From Planctomycetota bacterium (GTDB taxonomy: Bacteria > Planctomycetota > Planctomycetia > Isosphaerales > Isosphaeraceae), in the NCBI GenBank assembly GCA_021778575.1, contig JAJYCH010000177.1, positions 1-8,126 on the forward strand: DNA of 8,126 nucleotides, written 5' to 3'. Position 1 is the stretch's first letter; each line of letters begins with the position of its first letter. The notes under the pieces are model-generated. The model was not told where the DNA came from. It searched no databases and worked only from the letters and a program-made list of their open reading frames with translations. Of the stretch, positions 1 to 5,632 are shown piece by piece. The position numbers and the translations under genes are program-made.

Positions 1-559
1 CGGCGAATGGCAACAGTAACAATCCCGTGAACAACCACCAGCGCTTTGGACTTCGAGCTATCAGCAAGTATGGAATCCAGAGAAACAGAATCGCCCCGGC
101 CATCTCGATCGCCAGCCCCTTCAAAGTTTCCAGCAACCAACGGTCAATCGATTGGACCGAGAGCCCATAATCGTGTGCCCGGACGAATCCCATGTAATAG
201 CGAAACGGCAAATTCAGGATATATTCGAGGCTGAGAAAGATCACGGCATAGATCGCGATCGTGAACCACCAGCGCCGTCCAACCTTCGCCGCGATCTCGC
301 GGATTCGGGCCGAAACTCCCGTGGCCAGAATTCCCAGCGGGATCAGAAGAGCCAGACCGCGACCCAGGAACCAGAGCGGAATTCCCGATCGATAAAACGC
401 GACGGCCTTGGAACTGGCTGGCGGCACGACCACCAGCGTCCGGTCGATCGGTCGAGCCGGAGGTTCGTCGGCACGAACCGAATTCCCGGCGAGTCCACCG
501 GCCGGCCCGAGGCCACAGACCAACGCAAAAATCCAAAGAAAAGTTTTACTGGATTTGAT
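1..559 (-). CDS. Ste24/CAAX-type M48 membrane protease, N-terminal part, cut by window edge
   Basis: Reading the minus strand from 559 gives 186 open codons to the window edge. The frame has no ATG, GTG or TTG ahead of its signal peptide, so simple ORF finders miss it. Residues 1-30 form a signal peptide or first span: a basic KSSK start, a hydrophobic core at 7-24, and a possible V-R-A cleavage site before DEP. Hydrophobic spans follow at about 59-83, 98-117, 147-167 and from 174. Residues 119-141 (FRYYMGFV...HDYGLSVQS...RW) match the conserved loop of the M48 N-terminal domain in Ste24/CAAX prenyl protease 1 relatives. The catalytic HExxH would lie beyond the edge and cannot be checked. Ste24-type enzymes are zinc proteases inside the membrane. 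The best start is ATC at 557-559, 7 bases after GAGGAG and overlapping the upstream JAMM gene by 14 bases, which suggests translational coupling. Family call is good; start is inferred. Confidence 0.82.
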   Translation of the reverse strand, partial: MKSSKTFLWIFALVCGLGPAGGLAGNSVRADEPPARPIDRTLVVVPPASSKAVAFYRSGIPLWFLGRGLALLIPLGILATGVSARIREIAAKVGRRWWFTIAIYAVIFLSLEYILNLPFRYYMGFVRAHDYGLSVQSIDRWLLETLKGLAIEMAGAILFLWIPYLLIARSPKRWWLFTGLLLLPFA

Positions 560-1958
560 GGGGAGGCTCCTCGGAATTCGCGGGTGTCGCATTCGGATTC
601 AAGCCCGGAACCGGAATCGTGATCGCGCCCGGAGGAGCCAGGGAATCATCTTCGAGCGGGGTCTTCGCCAGCCAGAGGGCGAGCAATCCCAACAGGCTGA
701 GGATCGCGACCGCCCAGCCGGCGACCGCCGCGTAGAGCGCTGTCGAATATTTCAGGTTCAACTGTCCCTGGGGCGAATCGTAAACCGCTTTGATCTCACT
801 TTCCAGTTCGCTCAATTTCGATCGGTCATTTTCATAGCTCTTTTCTTGTTTATTCTTTTCCGCGACAAGTTTTTCCTTGTCCGTCCGCAGTTTTTCGACT
901 TCTTCAAGCAGCCGCTTGTTTTCCGCCAGAGCAAGATTGGCGTAGATCTCCTTGTCCTTGGCTTTTTCGCGGGCGGAATCACGTTCTTCGCGAAGCTTGG
1001 TATTGATGTCAACGAATTTACGAGGTGTGGTCCCCTGTTCCTTGGCCAGCAAGGCTTCGAGAGCGACGGTCTGGGTCTCGTCGGTCTGCTTGACCGCGTG
1101 GTCGAGCTTATCGAGAGCGGCGGTCTGATCGCGCAACTGCTGGGTCAAGGTGTAGAGACAGGCCAGGAACGCAACAATGATGACCCCGGCGAACAGTCCG
1201 AGCAGGCCAAAAACCGCAGCTTGTTGCGACCGGTCGGCCGCCGACGACTGGGCTTGATAAGGTCGAGAGAGCATGGCGATCAGCTCAGCCTCCAGGACAG
1301 GGGAAAGGCCACCGCCGCCGCCGACCGGGTCGGCGTTCGGGATTGATTCAAGGTCATTGACGAGCCGAGCCAGGGCGATCCGCTCGCCCCGATCACTGGA
1401 AACGTAATAGCCGCCCACCTGGTCGAGCCCACCATCGCGCCAGCGGAAAAAGCCGCGAGTCTGTCGGATCGGGTCGACTACATACGCCAACTGAAGCGGC
1501 TGACTGAAGAAGTTCCGATGGATGAACAGGTCGTGACTCGACAGAAAAATGCCGAAATCCGGATGCGTGTGATACCAGCCGACGATATCGAGGTCGGGAT
1601 AAAGTCGGTCGCGTTCGCGGCTGATCTCTTCCCACGAGTCGTGCGTATAAGTAAAACTGGCCTGGGTATTCTCGTAATGCTTGGCTTCGAGCGATTCGGT
1701 CACCCAGACGAACAGCTCGCCGGTCTGATCATCGATACATTCATGCCCCAGCATGATTCCGCCCAGCTCGACCGACGTATCGCGCAAGGCATGGCGTTCG
1801 ATCGCATCGGCGGGTTTACGGTCGAGAAAAATCGGCAGGTCTTCGGGCCGGGGGATCTCGTAAGCCAGACAGGCCCAGCGCCGATCGCGATCGGGCCGAC
1901 GAACCTTCTTCGGCTCGCGGTACTGGATCTCCTCGAATACGATATCATCGCTGCTCAA
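546..1958 (-). CDS. Membrane-anchored JAMM/MPN+ isopeptidase with long coiled coil
   Basis: This 470-aa protein carries an N-terminal JAB/MPN domain (about residues 45-190) with a complete zinc-protease signature: E64 in VELGG, then H130-T-H132, seven residues, S140, two residues, D143. JAMM enzymes cleave isopeptide or C-terminal extensions of ubiquitin-like proteins, so the likely job is to mature or remove the Ubl encoded at 4544-4245. A Gly/Pro-rich linker follows, then a membrane span at about 248-270, a highly charged heptad-like coiled coil at about 271-395, a second span at about 407-430 and a Pro-rich tail. With two spans, the JAMM domain and tail share one side and the coiled coil lies on the other. 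Bacterial JAMM proteins are usually small soluble domains, so this build is unusual. The start is TTG at 1958; an in-frame TGA just upstream leaves no earlier start, and the ribosome site is weak. It ends inside the M48 gene. Confidence 0.9.
   Translation of the reverse strand: MSSDDIVFEEIQYREPKKVRRPDRDRRWACLAYEIPRPEDLPIFLDRKPADAIERHALRDTSVELGGIMLGHECIDDQTGELFVWVTESLEAKHYENTQASFTYTHDSWEEISRERDRLYPDLDIVGWYHTHPDFGIFLSSHDLFIHRNFFSQPLQLAYVVDPIRQTRGFFRWRDGGLDQVGGYYVSSDRGERIALARLVNDLESIPNADPVGGGGGLSPVLEAELIAMLSRPYQAQSSAADRSQQAAVFGLLGLFAGVIIVAFLACLYTLTQQLRDQTAALDKLDHAVKQTDETQTVALEALLAKEQGTTPRKFVDINTKLREERDSAREKAKDKEIYANLALAENKRLLEEVEKLRTDKEKLVAEKNKQEKSYENDRSKLSELESEIKAVYDSPQGQLNLKYSTALYAAVAGWAVAILSLLGLLALWLAKTPLEDDSLAPPGAITIPVPGLNPNATPANSEEPPHQIQ
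567..572 (-). promoter_or_regulatory. Shine-Dalgarno GAGGAG for the M48 gene
   Basis: GAGGAG lies on the minus strand inside the end of the JAMM gene, 7 bases before ATC at 559-557. This spacing is what a strong ribosome binding site would have, and it is the main reason for preferring the ATC start over ATT at 577-575, which lies upstream of the motif, or TTG at 523-521, which has no such motif before it. Confidence 0.6.
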
Positions 1959-2264
1959 TTTGATCGTCCCGACTGTGGATCAAGCCATCCACTCCACGTT
2001 TTCCGGAAATTTGGCTCACCTTGAACAATGACGTCAGACCGCAAGCCAAGAGAACTTCGATCGGTTTCAAGCTTCGAGCATCGCGTGATGATCTTTTTGT
2101 GACGATAAGACCTGGAGGCTGCATGCTTGGCGGCATTGACTCGAACGAGGTGGTTGCTCAGGGACGCGAACCGATCAAGATTGCTCAAAGTGACTCTCTG
2201 TGAAGCGTTCAGTGGAGCCGATAAAACGACTCGATTATCCCGTCAGGCTGCTCGCAAACCGGGC
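1959..2264. other. 306-bp gap between E1 and JAMM genes, no gene seen
   Basis: This is the only gap in the cassette longer than 200 bases. Short ORFs cross it on both strands but none has a ribosome site or the codon bias of the flanking genes. I see no clear -35/-10 pair and no GC hairpin followed by a T tract. It could hold a promoter for the JAMM-M48 pair that differs from the sigma-70 consensus, or be a leader. Confidence 0.5.
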
Positions 2265-3521
2265 TTAATCGACTCGTTTCAACGAAGTTTCCCCGAAACT
2301 CAGGGCTCGATCGCTCGCCAATAAATAGAATTCCGAGCCCTCCGCCCCGTCAACCCGCACGATATCGTATTGCGGAATTCCTGCGTTCGCCAGCGTGAGC
2401 CGGGCCAGTTCGGTCCCTTGTTCGATTGCGTTGACGACTTCGGGCCGACCAGGTTCGTGACAGGTCGGGCAGATGGCGTCGGACATCCCAACCTTGGTCC
2501 GGGGTCGGAAGATCTCGCGGCTTGTTGCACAGCGCGGGCAATGAATCGCCGTGACCAGGTCTCGTTCCAGAGAAAGAGTCAAAGGGCCTTCCAGGGACTT
2601 GCCGGCAAGCTCGAATAACGCTTCGACGGTGGCATCATTTCCCAGTTCCAGCTCGACGGGCTCAGGAAACGTTTCATGACTGAGACAGTCTTCTCGGAAC
2701 GGCAGCTTGGTCGTGTAGAACTGATTGGTCACACCGTTGAAGACCATCGCCGACCCGGCGTTCACCGCCATCCCGTGGATCAGCTTCAGCGCTTCCTGAA
2801 CCTCGAGCGCGGCCATCATCGACGCGATCGTTGGCGCGGTCGGTACTTTTCCTTCGAGAATCTGGTCGCGACGGAGCAGGGGACAGCTATAGCGGACGTT
2901 CAGGAGTTGATAGTCGCGAGCGGTCATCGCACATTCGTAGCAGGCCGAGTCCGGCGGCACAAAAACCTTGACAACCCCCTGGATCTCCTGAATTCCCGAA
3001 TCCACCCAGGGAGTTCCAACTTTCCAGCACTGACGATTCACCCAGAGCCGGGCCTCGCGATTGTCGAGACAACCGATCACAACATCGACGTCGGCGAAAA
3101 GTCCGAGCCCCAGGTCGGTGATCACATCCCCACGGATCGGATGAAACGTGACTTCGGGATTGATCTCCGAGGCACGCTGGGCGGCGACCTCGGCCTTGGC
3201 CCGACCGCCATCCTCCAGGCGGAAGAGGACCGATCGCGAGAGGTTCGAAGGCTCCACGGCGTCGAGGTCGATCACGATCACCGTGCCGACCCCGATCAGT
3301 GCCAGATTCTTGAGGACCTCGTTTCCCAGAGCCCCGGCTCCGACGACCAGGACCCTGGCCTTCGCCAGCCGATCCTGTCGCCACCAGGGAATCAGCCGGA
3401 GTCGGGAATAACGGTCGTCCTCATCGATGATCAGAGGACCATCGTTGGCGTCCGGTTCGACCTCTTCGGTTGGCTCGAGACCAGAATCGTCGTCAAGAAA
3501 GGTCAGTTCGGGCTCGTCCAT
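2265..3521 (-). CDS. E1-like Ubl-activating enzyme (ThiF/MoeB/UBA family)
   Basis: The 418-aa product has one ThiF-type adenylation domain (about residues 37-270). Visible motifs are the nucleotide-binding GxGxxG at G61-G66, D85-L-D87 followed by SNLSR with N93 and R96, the Lys of GGRAKA at K109, and CLDNREAR with D153. C194-YE-C197 is a zinc CxxC pair. C213, in RYSCPLL, is the probable thioester cysteine, placed as in bacterial E1-like proteins. The family adenylates the C-terminus of a beta-grasp protein and, in E1s, transfers it to cysteine and then to an E2. Two additions stand out: an acidic N-terminal extension (residues 1-36) and a C-terminal region (about 325-418) with a second zinc-ribbon-like set, C328-C331 and C351-C354. 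ATG at 3521 follows GAGGAG at a short 3-base spacing, 28 bases after the E2 stop, so the two are very likely co-transcribed. Its role as E1 rather than a ThiF/MoeB sulfur-carrier enzyme rests on the adjacent E2. Confidence 0.93.
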   Translation of the reverse strand: MDEPELTFLDDDSGLEPTEEVEPDANDGPLIIDEDDRYSRLRLIPWWRQDRLAKARVLVVGAGALGNEVLKNLALIGVGTVIVIDLDAVEPSNLSRSVLFRLEDGGRAKAEVAAQRASEINPEVTFHPIRGDVITDLGLGLFADVDVVIGCLDNREARLWVNRQCWKVGTPWVDSGIQEIQGVVKVFVPPDSACYECAMTARDYQLLNVRYSCPLLRRDQILEGKVPTAPTIASMMAALEVQEALKLIHGMAVNAGSAMVFNGVTNQFYTTKLPFREDCLSHETFPEPVELELGNDATVEALFELAGKSLEGPLTLSLERDLVTAIHCPRCATSREIFRPRTKVGMSDAICPTCHEPGRPEVVNAIEQGTELARLTLANAGIPQYDIVRVDGAEGSEFYLLASDRALSFGETSLKRVD

Positions 3522-3549
3522 CGGCTCCTCGGTCGGCGCTGATTGGGGC

Positions 3550-4212
3550 TCAGTCGAGGAAGATCACTTCTTCGACGGGCTCGGGTCGCGGGGGAATCGG
3601 CGTCGACGCCCGGCCCCTATCGATTTCCAGGTCGAGAATACATATCGACTCGCCAAGTTCGGGAGCCTCGAACGACTTCAATGGATTCGCCGGTGCCGTC
3701 GAGACCGGTTCAACGCGGCCGAGGGCCAGTCGGGTGTCGCGCAGCGGTCGCGGGTCCATCGGAAACCGAAAGGTCGTCTGGTTGGCCGACCACTGGGCGG
3801 CCTCGCGATTGTACGGACTCCGGATATCGTAATTCTGGAATCGAGCCATGTCCCAGAGCATCACGCAAAGCTCGTCGAGTGCCAGGCTCGGAACCCAGTG
3901 TGTCCCGTAGGCACCCAGACAGACCATCCCGATCTCGGAGATATTGGGATGATAAATCGGTGTCATCCAGCGAATCTCGGGCATCGTCCGGGGATAGGAC
4001 GAGCCGAGCTTGATCTCGACTTCGTGATGATCGCGAACGATCACCTTACCCCGATCCCTCGCCAGACTCTTGCCGGCGAAGGAGACCACATATTGCTGGG
4101 GCGGCTTGCCGGTGGTCCGGAAGTTGAAGACGGAACTCTCCGCCTTCAGTTTCTCCAGCGCCGCCAGGTCGGAGCGAAGCCGACGGAGTCGAGGCGATTC
4201 GTAGGCGGACAT
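3550..4212 (-). CDS. E2-like Ubl-conjugating enzyme with C-terminal extension
   Basis: The 220-aa product shows the E2/UBC core in about residues 1-145: SSYPRTMPEIRW, then YHPNI with the H88-P89-N90 motif, then the catalytic cysteine C98 in MVCLG, W106, and a YNREAAQW segment like the P-x-N-x-E-A-A helix of classical E2s. The HPN to Cys distance fits true E2 enzymes. It should accept the Ubl as a thioester from the adjacent E1 and pass it to a substrate, perhaps with the RING-like protein at 5549-4719. Residues 146-220 are an extension of no recognised family, rich in Pro and acidic residues and ending EEVIFLD. I start it at ATG 4212, 11 bases after AAGGAGG. An in-frame TTG at 4248 overlaps the Ubl stop codon but has no ribosome site of its own and would place the Shine-Dalgarno inside the gene. 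The gap to the Ubl stop is 32 bases. Confidence 0.93.
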   Translation of the reverse strand: MSAYESPRLRRLRSDLAALEKLKAESSVFNFRTTGKPPQQYVVSFAGKSLARDRGKVIVRDHHEVEIKLGSSYPRTMPEIRWMTPIYHPNISEIGMVCLGAYGTHWVPSLALDELCVMLWDMARFQNYDIRSPYNREAAQWSANQTTFRFPMDPRPLRDTRLALGRVEPVSTAPANPLKSFEAPELGESICILDLEIDRGRASTPIPPRPEPVEEVIFLD

Positions 4213-4223
4213 CGGGGGCTGGC

Positions 4224-4230
4224 CCTCCTT
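4224..4230 (-). promoter_or_regulatory. Shine-Dalgarno AAGGAGG for the E2 gene
   Basis: AAGGAGG on the minus strand ends 11 bases before ATG at 4212. It fixes the E2 start at ATG rather than the upstream TTG at 4248. Confidence 0.75.
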
Positions 4231-4244
4231 CGGATCGGGCCGAG

Positions 4245-4544
4245 TCAAACTCGGCCGGCGACGACTTCCGGATAGACGATCAGGTGGTCGCCATTCTGAA
4301 CCCCGGCCTCGACCAGAGTCATGCTCTCGATCAGCCGGCGGCCTCCCTCCTTGTGGTCCAGCGAGTAGCTCATCGGCTGCCCGTCGGGACTGGTCGAGGG
4401 GAGGCTCATCTTCGTGATAAGGTGGGGCAAGATCCGGCTTACCGGAACGCTGAACGCAATCACCGCTTTGACAGATTTGGCCCCGGTCTGATCCAGGAAC
4501 GTCACCTGAATCCCGGTCGCGTCCGAATTACCGCCGTATGACAT
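4245..4544 (-). CDS. Ubiquitin-like beta-grasp protein (YukD/EsaB-like)
   Basis: The 99-aa product has the size and pattern of a single beta-grasp ubiquitin-like domain: a first strand GIQVTFLDQTG, a helix region SRILPHLITKM, the DGQPMSYSL segment, and the highly typical end TLVEAGVQNGDHLIVYPE. The pattern is closest to YukD/EsaB-type ubiquitin-like proteins. With E2 and E1 genes directly downstream it is the likely modifier of this system. The C-terminus reads P-E-V-V-A-G-R-V, with one glycine (G97) and no GlyGly, so either R98-V99 is removed by the JAMM protein to expose Gly97 or another end is used; this cannot be decided here. ATG at 4544 is chosen because AGGAGGT lies 9 bases upstream; the in-frame TTG at 4568 would put that ribosome site inside the gene. 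Downstream neighbour E2 begins 32 bases after the stop. Confidence 0.88.
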   Translation of the reverse strand: MSYGGNSDATGIQVTFLDQTGAKSVKAVIAFSVPVSRILPHLITKMSLPSTSPDGQPMSYSLDHKEGGRRLIESMTLVEAGVQNGDHLIVYPEVVAGRV

Positions 4545-4553
4545 GATCTGGGT

Positions 4554-4560
4554 ACCTCCT
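4554..4560 (-). promoter_or_regulatory. Shine-Dalgarno AGGAGGT for the Ubl gene
   Basis: AGGAGGT, a near-full match to the 16S rRNA tail, ends 9 bases before ATG at 4544. It is the strongest ribosome site in the cassette, consistent with a modifier needed in more copies than its enzymes. Confidence 0.85.
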
Positions 4561-4565
4561 CTCCC

Positions 4566-4613
4566 CAATTCGTGATCCGTCCGCCATTATTGGAGCTGAC
4601 CACTCACGAATTG
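4566..4613. repeat. Perfect 10-bp inverted repeat upstream of the Ubl gene
   Basis: CAATTCGTGA at 4566-4575 is the exact reverse complement of TCACGAATTG at 4604-4613, with a 28-base spacer. The pair lies in the 174-base gap between the RING-like and Ubl genes, 5 bases upstream of the Ubl ribosome site. It could be an operator made of two half-sites, or in RNA a stem with a 28-base loop next to the Shine-Dalgarno. Confidence 0.7.
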
Positions 4614-4718
4614 CTCGAACCAGATGCCCGGTCGTACACCCCAGGATACCCGCGACAGGCTCGCACCGAAATGGGCCAGATCGCGAAACCGAAAGATCTC
4701 GTAGTCAAGGCGAGAACC

Positions 4719-5549
4719 TCAAGCGGGGGACGAGGTCTTCCCTTTGCATCCGAAGACCGAGCACGACCCGATGAATTCCCAGCAGTCGCGGTGATGCGGC
4801 GTCCGGCAAATCGTACAGAAGACTTTGGGAGTGGCCAGGATCGGATCACCACAGACCTTGCACATGGGTGGCCCTGAGTCTTCCGGAACCGACGGACCAA
4901 CCGCGACAATCGAAACCCCCGCGTTCAGGCGACTGGCGACCCCCGACTGCAAGCCGTCGTGAATCACCAGCGCTTCCCGGACCCCATGCGCCAGTGAATC
5001 GACCGACAACCCGAGATTCTTGTCGACCTGGACGAGCATTCGCTCCGGATTGATCGAGACCAGCATCCCGCCGGGTGGTCCGAGCCGGAGCAGGTTTCCC
5101 AGTGCCAGCCGAACCGGCAGGTTGAGAAAATCGCGGGCCATCTCCGGATCGTTCGCCTGGACCAGGAACGTCCGATCGAAATCGGCATCGCCCACCCGGA
5201 CCGGTCGAGTTCCCTTGGGGGGCTGAGCGGGCGATGGGCGATTGTATGGCGAAAGTTCGAGACGAAATGGCAAGCCCTTGCCGAAGCGCGCGACCACCCT
5301 GGTCCGGGGATAGGTCGGTTGTCCGGGAAACTGAGGGGCCAGACCGACCCGGAACGTCGAGTTATTGTGAGAAAAACTCACTGTCGGCGGGTCGGAGAGA
5401 CCTCGGTTCTCGTACCGACCCGCGTAAAACGAAGCCAGTTGATGGTACGCCCGGAATCGACTCCCGCTGAGCCAGCCCAGCGCCTTTACCCCGAAGCGAA
5501 TCGCGAGATAGAGCAAAAGGGCGATCAGCGCTACGATAAACCAGCCCAT
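4719..5549 (-). CDS. Membrane-anchored RING-like zinc finger protein, candidate E3
   Basis: The 276-aa product begins with a hydrophobic segment (residues 3-19) that fits an N-terminal membrane anchor, followed by basic residues. Residues about 30-215 form a mixed domain I do not recognise, with two hydrophobic, strand-like stretches. The C-terminus (230-268) is a binuclear zinc finger: C230-x2-C233, C245-x2-C248, H252 or H253, C256, C263 and C268, a C4HC3 order resembling the prokaryotic RING-type treble clefs, with the CxxC-x4-H-x2-C-W block typical of that group. RING fingers dock E2 enzymes, so beside a Ubl, E2 and E1 this is the natural E3 candidate; E3 activity is inferred. With the N-terminus in the membrane the finger could face the cytoplasm. 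ATG at 5549 has only a weak GGGG ahead of it. The stop of the hydroxyproline-type enzyme lies 83 bases upstream, so both may share a transcript. Confidence 0.82.
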   Translation of the reverse strand: MGWFIVALIALLLYLAIRFGVKALGWLSGSRFRAYHQLASFYAGRYENRGLSDPPTVSFSHNNSTFRVGLAPQFPGQPTYPRTRVVARFGKGLPFRLELSPYNRPSPAQPPKGTRPVRVGDADFDRTFLVQANDPEMARDFLNLPVRLALGNLLRLGPPGGMLVSINPERMLVQVDKNLGLSVDSLAHGVREALVIHDGLQSGVASRLNAGVSIVAVGPSVPEDSGPPMCKVCGDPILATPKVFCTICRTPHHRDCWEFIGSCSVFGCKGKTSSPA

Positions 5550-5632
5550 GGCTCAAAGCCCCGATCCGCCAGCGATCGACCCATCCACCTCAGTGTAAGC
5601 TCGCGCTGGCGTTCGCGGAAGGGGCTCGACGT

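Noticed and set aside
144..536. Minus-strand ATG ORF of 130 codons at the left end
   Set aside because: It is in a different frame from the M48 reading, gives an Arg/Gly/Ser-rich sequence with no motif, while the M48 frame has signal peptide, spans and a family signature.
408..1346. Plus-strand ORF of 312 codons across the JAMM gene
   Set aside because: It is antisense to the JAMM coiled coil and tail, has no recognisable motif or ribosome site, and its stop-free run follows from the codon bias of the opposite strand.
1945..2136. Minus-strand ORF of 63 codons in the E1-JAMM gap, ending over the JAMM start
   Set aside because: The overlap is suggestive of coupling, but there is no ribosome site, no third-base GC bias and no recognisable motif.
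2676..3542. Plus-strand ORF of 288 codons across the E1 gene
   Set aside because: Antisense shadow of the E1 gene, whose motifs are unambiguous.
5567..5611. 8-bp inverted repeat (CGCCAGCG and CGCTGGCG) between the dehydratase and RING-like genes
   Set aside because: Short, GC-rich arms 29 bases apart without a T tract; plausible by chance and not a convincing terminator.
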